In this document: piece after piece, positions 8,069 to 13,247 of the stretch | Position numbering within the stretch: the stretch's first letter is position 1 | Layout of the letters: each line of letters starts with the position of its first letter | From: an uncultured Micrococcales bacterium | Lineage (GTDB): Bacteria > Actinomycetota > Actinomycetes > Actinomycetales > Microbacteriaceae | Direction: 5' to 3' | NCBI GenBank assembly: GCA_903820955.1 | Contig: CAIJJH010000162.1 | Coordinates: forward strand, 1-13,247 | Length of the DNA stretch: 13,247 nt | Made by a program: the position numbers and the translations under genes | The notes under the pieces: generated by a model | What the model saw: the letters and a program-made list of their open reading frames with translations, nothing else | Told to the model about the DNA's origin: nothing | Databases searched by the model: none

Positions 8069-9283
8069 ATGTCCAAAATCAAAGTAGTCGGAAAAGTTGT
8101 CGAACTAGACGGCGACGAAATGACCAGAATCATCTGGCAGAACATCAAGGACTCGTTGATCCTCCCGTTTCTCGATATCGACCTCGAGTACTACGACCTT
8201 TCGATCGAACACCGAGACGCAACCGACGACCAGGTGACCATCGACGCTGCAAACGCGATCAAGAAGCACGGTGTCGGCGTGAAGTGCGCAACCATCACCC
8301 CAGACGAAGCCCGCGTCGAAGAGTTCAAGCTCAAGAAGATGTGGAAGTCGCCAAACGGCACGATTCGAAACATCCTCGACGGCGTAGTGTTCCGCGAGCC
8401 AATCATCATCTCAAACATTCCGCGCCTAGTACCCGGCTGGACCAAGCCGATCATCATCGGCCGCCACGCTCACGGTGACCAATACAAGGCAACCGACTTC
8501 AAGGTTCCCGGCAAGGGCCGCGTAACCATGACCTGGACGCCCGAAGTTGGCGAGGCCGTCACAATGACCGTCGCCGACTACCCAGAGCACGGTGGCGTCG
8601 CGATGGGCATGTACAACTACATGGATTCGATCCGCGACTTCGCGAGAGCCAGCTTCAACTACGGGCTCGCCCGCAACTACCCCGTCTACCTCTCGACCAA
8701 GAACACGATTCTGAAGGCCTACGACGGTGCGTTCAAGGATGCGTTCCAGGAAGTCTTCGAAGCCGAATACGCTGACCGCTTCAAAGCCGCTGGCCTCACC
8801 TACGAGCACCGCCTGATCGACGACATGGTTGCGGCTGCTCTCAAGTGGGAGGGCGGCTACGTCTGGGCTTGCAAGAACTACGACGGCGACGTCCAGAGTG
8901 ACACCGTTGCCCAGGGCTTCGGTTCGCTTGGCCTGATGACCTCGGTGCTAACCACCCCAGACGGCAAGACCGCGCTCGCCGAGGCAGCGCACGGAACCGT
9001 AACCCGTCACTACCGCGACTGGCAGGCCGGCAAGAAGACCTCAACCAACCCGATCGCCTCGATCTACGCCTGGACCCGTGCCCTCATGCACCGCGCCGAG
9101 CTCGATGGCACTCCCGAGGTTAAGCACTTTGCCGAAACCCTCGAGGACGTAATCATCAAGACCGTGGAGGCCGGCCACATGACCAAGGACCTCGCCGCGC
9201 TGGTTGGCAAGGATCAGGCCTACCAAACCACCGATGAGTTCATGGCAAGCCTCGCCGAGAACCTAAAGGCGCGCCTAGCCTAA
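8069..9283 (+). CDS. icd: NADP-dependent isocitrate dehydrogenase, homodimeric eukaryotic type
   Basis: The enzyme oxidises isocitrate to 2-oxoglutarate in the TCA cycle with NADP. I start it at ATG 8069 ([18 protein letters not shown]), giving 404 residues, the usual length of the eukaryotic-like dimeric class. Key parts are KSPNGTIRN (93-101) and FREP (108-111) for isocitrate, [13 protein letters not shown] (131-143), catalytic K211 in STKNT, metal-binding Asp residues 274 and 278 in YDGDVQSD, and [10 protein letters not shown] (308-317) whose Arg-His pair contacts the NADP 2'-phosphate. This is not the monomeric IDH found in corynebacteria and many streptomycetes. An in-frame GTG at 8057 is an alternative start, but family alignments begin at the ATG. 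The ribosome binding site is poor (GAG at 8055-8057, 11 bases away). The gene is followed at once by a strong terminator, so it is likely monocistronic. Confidence 0.95.
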   Translation: MSKIKVVGKVVELDGDEMTRIIWQNIKDSLILPFLDIDLEYYDLSIEHRDATDDQVTIDAANAIKKHGVGVKCATITPDEARVEEFKLKKMWKSPNGTIRNILDGVVFREPIIISNIPRLVPGWTKPIIIGRHAHGDQYKATDFKVPGKGRVTMTWTPEVGEAVTMTVADYPEHGGVAMGMYNYMDSIRDFARASFNYGLARNYPVYLSTKNTILKAYDGAFKDAFQEVFEAEYADRFKAAGLTYEHRLIDDMVAAALKWEGGYVWACKNYDGDVQSDTVAQGFGSLGLMTSVLTTPDGKTALAEAAHGTVTRHYRDWQAGKKTSTNPIASIYAWTRALMHRAELDGTPEVKHFAETLEDVIIKTVEAGHMTKDLAALVGKDQAYQTTDEFMASLAENLKARLA

Positions 9284-9297
9284 AGAAATCTGTGTAT

Positions 9298-9326
9298 AAC
9301 TCCCGTCGAGTTTCGGCGGGAGTTTT
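9298..9326 (+). terminator. rho-independent terminator after icd
   Basis: AACTCCCGTCGA (9298-9309) pairs with TCGGCGGGAGTT (9313-9324) over 12 bp with one T·G wobble and a GTT loop, followed by a short T-run (9323-9326). It begins 15 bases after the icd stop. The hairpin also lies directly before the -10 of the next gene and so insulates it. Confidence 0.85.
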
Positions 9327-9331
9327 ACATT
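9326..9331 (+). promoter_or_regulatory. -10 element of the surface protein gene, probable leaderless start
   Basis: TACATT ends six bases before the ATG at 9338, the same geometry as at the amylase gene. The only purine run before the ATG (GGGA) is too close for a normal ribosome binding site. The -35 region would fall inside the terminator stem of icd and does not match consensus. Tentative. Confidence 0.35.
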
Positions 9332-9337
9332 TCTGGG

Positions 9338-11683
9338 ATGAATCACAGAAAACCTTCACGCCGCTGGCCTCACGTGCTCGTAGCGGCCGCAATTACCCTG
9401 ACAACAATCGGCCTCACCGCTTCGGTGCAGGCAGCCAGCGCAACGCCGGCACCCGTCTGCACCAACGGACTTTGCACGGTCACCTTCGACTACACCGGCG
9501 ACTATTACGTCTACGCCCCACCGTCGGGAATTCGAACCATGAACTTCGAACTTGCCGGAGCCCAGGGTGGGCGAACCGGTGGTCTCGGAGGCAAGGTCAC
9601 TGGCTCATTCTCGAGCATTCCAGCGACCATGAACATCTACGTTGGTGGCGCTGGTAAGCAGGGTGCATCGGCGCTCGGTGGCTTCAACGGTGGTGGAGTA
9701 GCCGGTGGTTCACACACCGACGAAGGCTCTGGAGGTGGAGCCTCGGATATTCGCCTGACTTCTGCGCTAGACGATCGCATAGTTGTGGCCGGTGGCGGCG
9801 GAGGAACCGGTGGTTGGGTGGGTCTCGCCGGAGCACCCGGCGGCGGCCTAATCGCTCAGGCAGGCTCCGGAAGCAGTCCGAACGGCGGCGGTGGAGCAAC
9901 CCAGCTTGCGGGCGGTGCTGGTGGCTCGGGCTACTCGGCAGGCTCGGGTTCGGCTGGCACTAAAGGCGTTGGTGGCACCGGAGGTATCGGCTCTGCGGCC
10001 GGTGGCGGTGGCGGCGGAGGCGGCTACTTCGGCGGCGGTGGAGGAGGCGGAGACGGGATTCCGTCGGGCACCGACGGCGCCGGCGGTGGCGGCGGATCGT
10101 CCTACGCTTCGGCGAACTACACGAAGAGCGTGACCCACACGGCAGGTACGAGAAGCGGTAACGGTCAGGTCATTCTCACCTACGCCTATTCACCAACGGT
10201 CACCACGTTTGCCACTGTTAGCAGCGCGGGCAACCAGTCCACGGTTGCCTACAACCTCGTGTTCAACCAGACCATCGGAGGGCTTGAAACCACCGACTTC
10301 GGTTTTGCGGGCACAGCAGGCGGTTGTTCGGTTTCGGCGATCTCTGGCTCGGGCTCGAGTTACGCGATCACGGTTTCGGGCTGCTCCGATGGCACGATGG
10401 GTCTGACTCTGGCGGCCGATTCGGTTACTGGAGCGGCGACTGGGCCGGTTTCAATTGCCGCATCGAACCAGATCACGCTAGACCGTAAGAATCCGAGTTT
10501 CACGATTACCTCGCCAAGCACCCCGAGCAACCTCGTGGCGCTGCCGTTCACGGTTACCTCTGACGAACCGGTTACCGGTCTCGGGGCGTCCTCGTTTAGC
10601 GTCGTTGGCACCTCGTGCCAGGTGAACTCGGTCACCGGTAGCTCGCAGAGCTTCGTGGTTACCGTTGGCGGTTGCGCATCGGCGACCACGGCCACGCTCA
10701 CCCTGAAGGCCTCAGGAGCGAGCGACCTGAGCTCAAACTCGGGGCCCCTGGCCGCGGTTGTCAGCACGGGTGTTCTGGTTGACCTTGACGCCCCGACCCC
10801 GCTCAGCTTTACGAAAGACCCAACCAGTCGGCCGGGTTTGATCGGTTACTCGCTAGTTTTCGCCGAACCGGTGACCGGCTTGTCGGCGTCCTCGTTGCAA
10901 CTCCACGGTGACGGTTGCCAGCTATCGAAGCTCTCGGGCTCCAAAGATGCCTACTCGATCTGGCTGACCGATTGCTCGCAAGGCGCCAGCGCCTACGTGA
11001 CCCTCAAGGCGCTTTCGGCAACCGACACCGCCGGCAACCTCGGCCCTCTGGCCGCCGTCGACTCACCGACGGTAGCCATCGACGATCAAGCGCCGACGGC
11101 TAGCATCGCGCTTTTGGAGCGAGCCAGCCAGACCGCGCAACCGGTCTTCGAGGTTCGTTTCAGTGAGGCGGTGCAAGGCTTGGCGATCGACTCGTTTTCT
11201 CACTCAGGCACAGCCACAGGTTGCAAGTTCACGATGACCACGGTCTTGGTAGGTCTCACCTATCGCCTAGCGGCCAGCAGTTGTTCGGCTGGAACCGTGA
11301 GGCTCGTGCTACCGGTCAATATCGTTCAGGACGCGACCGGAAACCTCGGCCCGCTTAGCGCTATCAACTCGGACGCCGTCACAATCGACCGAACAGCCAG
11401 TCAAAGCTCGACCGGCACGGCCCAGGTGAAGAAACGCTCGCACCCATCGGCAGCCACGCTAACCGAGGGTTCAACACCGATGACGGCTGAAGAGTCGGTA
11501 ACCAACCAACCCGAAAACTCTGCCAGGTCGCTGCCAAAGGCTAAACCTCCGGTCAAGTTGGCGACCCTGACCAGCGAAACGGAGTTGAGTCAGCCTGCCA
11601 CAAACGACAAGACTCTTGGTTTTGCGGCCTTGGCACTCGCGTTTCTGCTCGGTGGCGGTTGGCTCTACCGAAGAATGCGCTAA
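9338..11683 (+). CDS. secreted, membrane-anchored glycine-rich surface protein with four Ig-like repeats
   Basis: The 781-residue protein has, in order: a twin-Arg-containing signal peptide (about 1-32, cleavage near VQA), a beta-rich lead with C41/C46 (35-70), and a glycine-rich domain (about 72-260). Within that, GGGASDIRLTSALDDRIVVAGGGGG (split around residues 132-156) matches the hallmark of the bacterial Gly_rich domain. Four Ig-like repeats of about 97-102 residues follow (288-383, 386-483, 486-583, 586-684), with wording such as EPVTGL, GNLGPLAAV and V.ID at repeat ends. Next come a low-complexity Ser/Thr/Pro/Lys stalk (685-758) and a C-terminal membrane helix (about 760-776) ending in RRMR. 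No LPXTG motif precedes the helix, so anchoring is probably by the helix itself. The role is unknown; adhesion, matrix or cell-surface structure is plausible. It is flanked by a terminator upstream and converges on purU, sharing CTAA at the stops, so it is a single-gene unit. Confidence 0.85.
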   Translation: MNHRKPSRRWPHVLVAAAITLTTIGLTASVQAASATPAPVCTNGLCTVTFDYTGDYYVYAPPSGIRTMNFELAGAQGGRTGGLGGKVTGSFSSIPATMNIYVGGAGKQGASALGGFNGGGVAGGSHTDEGSGGGASDIRLTSALDDRIVVAGGGGGTGGWVGLAGAPGGGLIAQAGSGSSPNGGGGATQLAGGAGGSGYSAGSGSAGTKGVGGTGGIGSAAGGGGGGGGYFGGGGGGGDGIPSGTDGAGGGGGSSYASANYTKSVTHTAGTRSGNGQVILTYAYSPTVTTFATVSSAGNQSTVAYNLVFNQTIGGLETTDFGFAGTAGGCSVSAISGSGSSYAITVSGCSDGTMGLTLAADSVTGAATGPVSIAASNQITLDRKNPSFTITSPSTPSNLVALPFTVTSDEPVTGLGASSFSVVGTSCQVNSVTGSSQSFVVTVGGCASATTATLTLKASGASDLSSNSGPLAAVVSTGVLVDLDAPTPLSFTKDPTSRPGLIGYSLVFAEPVTGLSASSLQLHGDGCQLSKLSGSKDAYSIWLTDCSQGASAYVTLKALSATDTAGNLGPLAAVDSPTVAIDDQAPTASIALLERASQTAQPVFEVRFSEAVQGLAIDSFSHSGTATGCKFTMTTVLVGLTYRLAASSCSAGTVRLVLPVNIVQDATGNLGPLSAINSDAVTIDRTASQSSTGTAQVKKRSHPSAATLTEGSTPMTAEESVTNQPENSARSLPKAKPPVKLATLTSETELSQPATNDKTLGFAALALAFLLGGGWLYRRMR
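10199..11389 (+). repeat. four tandem Ig-like repeats inside the surface protein
   Basis: Each repeat carries two cysteines at a constant distance: C330/C349, C427/C446, C527/C546 (19 residues) and C629/C649 (20). The repeat period is 97, 100 and 102 residues. Conserved positions include F.EPVTGL near the start and A.D..GN.GPLAAV near the end. The constant pair suggests one disulfide per domain. Divergence between copies is high, so these are old duplications rather than recent DNA repeats. Confidence 0.75.
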
Positions 11684-12528
11684 CTGAAGATGATCGTGCG
11701 TTCACCGTCGAGGAGCACTCGGTGCTCCGCGAACCAGCGAATCGCCTGAGTCAGTGTCTTCGACTCGACGTCCTGGCCGACCGAAACAAGTTCGTCCTTT
11801 GAGTCGCCGTGGTCGACTCGAACAACGTTCTGTTCGATGATCGGCCCCTCGTCGAGGTCGGCAGTGACAAAGTGGGCGGTGGCGCCGATCAGCTTCACGC
11901 CGCGGGAGTGAGCCTGGGCATAGGGGTTTGCGCCCTTGAAGCCCGGCAGGAACGAGTGGTGGATGTTGATTATGCGTCCGGCGAATTCGGCGACAAACTC
12001 GGGTGAGAGTATCTGCATGAATCGGGCCAGCACGATCAGTTCGATGCCAGCCGAGTTGATGTAGTCGCGAAGCAGGTGCTCGAAGGCAGCCTTGGAACCG
12101 GCGTCTTTGACCTCGTGAGCCTCAAACGGGATCGAGTAAAACTCGGCGAGTGAAGCTAGGTCAGCGTGGTTTGCAAAAACCGCTGGGATCTCGATTGGAA
12201 GAAGGCCGGCGCGCTGGCGAAACAGGATGTCGTTCAGGCAATGTGCGCTCTTCGAAACCAGCACCAGGGTCTTGAGCTTGCGGCCAACCTCATCTAGCGA
12301 GATTTCCATGTCGTACTGCTCGACAACCTTTGACAGGTTTGCCTCGAGATGGTTGCGCGGTGAGTTGGATTCGATTTGTAGCCGCATGAAAAAGCGTCCG
12401 GTGTCGTCGGAGGAGAACTGCGAAGATTCGGTGATGTTTCCGTTGGCGGCAACGATCGCCCCGGTCACGGCGTGAACGATTCCAGGTTGGTCTTTGCAAA
12501 TGATGGTTAAAACCCAATGAGCGTTCAT
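11680..12528 (-). CDS. purU: formyltetrahydrofolate deformylase
   Basis: The enzyme hydrolyses 10-formyl-THF to formate and THF, balancing the folate one-carbon pool. At 282 residues it is the usual size. It has an N-terminal ACT domain (about 5-80; CKDQPGIVHAVTGAI) and a C-terminal formyl-transferase fold. The catalytic set is visible as N188-I-H190-H in NIHHSFLPGFKGANPY (188-203) and D226 in ADLDEGPIIEQ (223-233). The HHSFLPGFKG wording distinguishes PurU from PurN. It lies 14 bases after the stop of the small membrane protein gene and is divergent from glyA, another folate one-carbon gene under a ZTP riboswitch. The ribosome binding site is weak; a TAAACT seven bases before the ATG suggests an additional leaderless transcript. 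Confidence 0.95.
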   Translation of the reverse strand: MNAHWVLTIICKDQPGIVHAVTGAIVAANGNITESSQFSSDDTGRFFMRLQIESNSPRNHLEANLSKVVEQYDMEISLDEVGRKLKTLVLVSKSAHCLNDILFRQRAGLLPIEIPAVFANHADLASLAEFYSIPFEAHEVKDAGSKAAFEHLLRDYINSAGIELIVLARFMQILSPEFVAEFAGRIINIHHSFLPGFKGANPYAQAHSRGVKLIGATAHFVTADLDEGPIIEQNVVRVDHGDSKDELVSVGQDVESKTLTQAIRWFAEHRVLLDGERTIIFS

Positions 12529-12535
12529 GCGCTCA

Positions 12536-12541
12536 AGTTTA
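12536..12541 (-). promoter_or_regulatory. possible internal -10 for leaderless purU
   Basis: On the minus strand TAAACT ends seven bases before the purU ATG, just after the stop codon of the small membrane gene. The surrounding bases (TAAACTT, then GC directly before ATG) closely resemble those at the amylase start. It would let purU be transcribed apart from the upstream small gene. No -35 match is present. Tentative. Confidence 0.35.
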
Positions 12542-12542
12542 A

Positions 12543-12662
12543 CTAGTCTTCGCTGCGTCGGCGCTCGTCGCGACGCTGCTGCAAGACCGTGTAGGTGATC
12601 CAGCCGGCCAAGGCGATTCCTGCGGCAATCATTGCAATACCGATGATTACTGGCACACCCAT
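12543..12662 (-). CDS. 39-residue single-pass membrane protein, unknown function
   Basis: This short gene starts at ATG (12662-12660) and ends at TAG (12545-12543). The product opens with MGVPVIIGIAMIAAGIALAG, one hydrophobic helix (about residues 3-25) with a Gly/Ala spacing that suits helix packing. It ends in a strongly charged tail of Arg, Asp and Glu (RRDERRRSED). This is the pattern of a real small membrane protein with a cytoplasmic basic tail. A purine-rich AAAGAGA lies about 10 bases before the ATG. It sits 14 bases ahead of purU on the same strand and is probably co-transcribed with it. The codon choice (GCC, ATC, CGC) matches the neighbours. I do not recognise the family. A chance open frame is possible, but the clean hydrophobic-then-charged pattern argues against it. 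Confidence 0.65.
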   Translation of the reverse strand: MGVPVIIGIAMIAAGIALAGWITYTVLQQRRDERRRSED

Positions 12663-12703
12663 TTGCTAAATCTCTTTCAAGTTCGTTTTTACGAAGTAAA
12701 TAC

Positions 12704-12773
12704 TAGAATACTGACGCTGTAAGACATTTTGACGATGTATGGGGAGCGTCTTCAAAATCGTGTCGCCTAAGGG
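12704..12773 (+). ncRNA. possible second, degenerate ZTP (pfl) aptamer
   Basis: Three blocks found in the downstream aptamer occur here in the same order: ACTGACGCT (12710-12718; downstream ACTGGCGCT), GGGGAGCG (12741-12748; identical) and TCGTG-T-CGCCT (12758-12768; downstream TCGTGCGCCT). A short ACAT/ATGT stem (12724-12727 with 12735-12738) stands where the P2 hairpin should be. GACG (12713-12716) can still pair with TGTC (12761-12764), a changed but compatible pseudoknot. The final TGGGC is replaced by AAGGG and P1 is not clear, so ligand binding is doubtful. TAGAAT stands before both copies. It may be a tandem aptamer, a decayed duplicate, or a duplicated promoter leader. Confidence 0.35.
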
Positions 12774-12780
12774 TTAAAGA

Positions 12781-12786
12781 TAGAAT
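12781..12786 (+). promoter_or_regulatory. -10 element of glyA
   Basis: TAGAAT differs from the TATAAT consensus at one position. A start about seven bases downstream (near 12793) would fall exactly at the first base of P1 of the ZTP aptamer. The -35 region near 12758-12763 is weak. An identical TAGAAT at 12704-12709 is a competing promoter that would place more RNA upstream. Confidence 0.45.
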
Positions 12787-12789
12787 TGA

Positions 12790-12860
12790 CACATCGCAAC
12801 TGGCGCTAAAGATGGGTTTCCATCGGGGAGCGATAGGTATTTTGGTCGTGCGCCTGGGCC
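12790..12860 (+). ncRNA. ZTP riboswitch (pfl motif) controlling glyA
   Basis: The RNA senses ZTP/ZMP, which accumulate when 10-formyl-THF is short, and turns on one-carbon and purine genes. The consensus parts are all present: P1 as ATCG (12793-12796) with CGAT (12831-12834), ACTGGCG (12799-12805), hairpin P2 GATGG-GTTT-CCATC (12811-12824), the invariant GGGGAG (12825-12830), and CGCCTGGGC (12851-12859). GGCG (12802-12805) forms the pseudoknot with CGCC (12851-12854). No terminator follows before the gene. The ribosome binding site AGGAG (12880-12884) is followed by CCCC, which could pair with the G-run of the aptamer (CGGGG with CCCCG, or GGGC with GCCC), so control at translation is the more likely mode. 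That mode is inference. Confidence 0.88.
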
Positions 12861-12892
12861 GAATAACAACCAAAAAAGTAGGAGCCCCGAAC

Positions 12893-13247
12893 ATGTCCAA
12901 GTTGCCAACCAGCTTCAACTCTCCGCTCAGCGAAACTGACCCTGAGATAGCCGCCGTCCTAGACGCCGAACTCCACCGCCAACGCCACACCCTCGAGATG
13001 ATTGCCAGCGAAAACTTTGTTAGCCGCAGCGTTCTCGAGGCTCAGGGCTCGGTTCTCACCAACAAATACGCCGAGGGTTACCCTGGCAAGCGTTACTACG
13101 GCGGATGCGAAGCCGTTGACGTAGCCGAAAACCTCGCCCGTGACCGTGCCAAGGCGCTTTTCGGAGCCGAACACGCAAACGTTCAGCCGCACTCGGGCGC
13201 CAGCGCAAACGCTGCTGTGCTGATGGCACTTTGCAACCCCGGTGATC
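12893..13247 (+). CDS. glyA: serine hydroxymethyltransferase, 5' part (runs off the window)
   Basis: The PLP enzyme moves the serine hydroxymethyl group to THF, giving glycine and 5,10-methylene-THF, the main source of one-carbon units. The 118 codons seen start [18 protein letters not shown] and include [11 protein letters not shown] (about 34-44), the SHMT hallmark [15 protein letters not shown] (about 57-71), and [13 protein letters not shown] at the PLP-phosphate-binding region. Nothing is truncated except by the window edge, where about 300 residues remain unseen, including the PLP lysine. AGGAG (12880-12884) lies 8 bases before the ATG. The gene is under the ZTP riboswitch just upstream, and is divergent from purU. 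Confidence 0.97.
   Translation, partial: MSKLPTSFNSPLSETDPEIAAVLDAELHRQRHTLEMIASENFVSRSVLEAQGSVLTNKYAEGYPGKRYYGGCEAVDVAENLARDRAKALFGAEHANVQPHSGASANAAVLMALCNPGD

Larger units (their letters stand above)
12663..12892. other. divergent control region between purU unit and glyA
   Basis: The 230 bases hold the promoter of the minus-strand unit, a short TTCGT/ACGAA inverted repeat (12682-12695), a ZTP riboswitch for glyA and a second, diverged copy of similar elements just before it. On the minus strand I see AT-rich stretches (for example TATTCTAGTATTTAC, complement of 12696-12710) but no clear promoter. The main elements are listed separately. Confidence 0.6.

Noticed and set aside
9292..9657. 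121-codon plus-strand frame overlapping the icd terminator and the surface protein start
   Set aside because: It runs through the terminator hairpin and is out of frame with the signal peptide of the surface protein, which is the better supported reading.
10000..10100. possible G-quadruplex or simple repeat in the glycine codon tract
   Set aside because: The G-runs are mostly two bases long and follow from GGN glycine codons, so protein sequence explains the pattern.
11596..11683. sortase (LPXTG-type) anchor at the end of the surface protein
   Set aside because: The hydrophobic helix and basic tail are present, but the residues before it (LSQPATNDKTL) contain no LPXTG or LAXTG motif.
12785..12791. 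TTGACA as a -35 element
   Set aside because: The matching -10 would fall inside the conserved core of the ZTP aptamer and would remove the 5' part of the riboswitch from the transcript.

Overview
The window looks like a chromosomal segment from a high-GC Gram-positive bacterium (Actinobacteria), most likely a small-genome member of the Microbacteriaceae such as the freshwater Luna-type lineages. This is inference. It rests on GC-rich codon usage with frequent CTCGAC/GTCGAC-type codons, a eukaryotic-type NADP isocitrate dehydrogenase, a ZTP riboswitch in front of glyA, probable leaderless genes, and very tight gene packing (1- and 4-base overlaps and shared stop codons). No mobile element, CRISPR array, rRNA or tRNA gene was seen.

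Layout from left to right. (1) 1-113, minus strand: the 5' end of an NYN-domain (PIN-like RNase fold) gene that runs off the left edge, with lower GC than the rest. (2) 242-3844: two adjoining half-transporter genes that together form a heterodimeric ABC exporter with one canonical and one degenerate ATP site. (3) 3891-6528: an aromatic amino acid operon with two tandem prephenate dehydratase-type genes (a divergent one, then a canonical one) followed by prephenate dehydrogenase. The three genes are coupled through TAATG and ATGA overlaps. (4) 6525-7979, minus strand: a secreted GH13 alpha-amylase that shares a CTAA tail overlap with tyrA. (5) 7980-8068: a divergent regulatory region with a 17-bp palindrome, then icd (8069-9283) and a strong hairpin terminator. 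(6) 9338-11683: a large surface protein with a signal peptide, a glycine-rich domain, four Ig-like repeats each carrying a cysteine pair, and a C-terminal membrane anchor. (7) 12662-11680, minus strand: a 39-residue membrane protein gene followed by purU, which again ends in a CTAA tail overlap. (8) 12663-12892: a divergent control region with a ZTP (pfl) riboswitch and a diverged second copy of much of the same element just upstream, then the 5' part of glyA (12893 to the window end).

Functionally, purU (10-formyl-THF to formate and THF) and glyA (serine plus THF to glycine and methylene-THF) face away from each other around a sensor of ZTP, the alarmone that reports 10-formyl-THF shortage. 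The right end is therefore a folate one-carbon node. The aromatic operon carries both branches from prephenate, to phenylalanine and to tyrosine. The items most worth a second look are the possible tandem ZTP aptamer, the divergent prephenate dehydratase paralogue, the 17-bp palindrome between amylase and icd, and two unlisted small or partial genes (NYN, 39-residue membrane protein).
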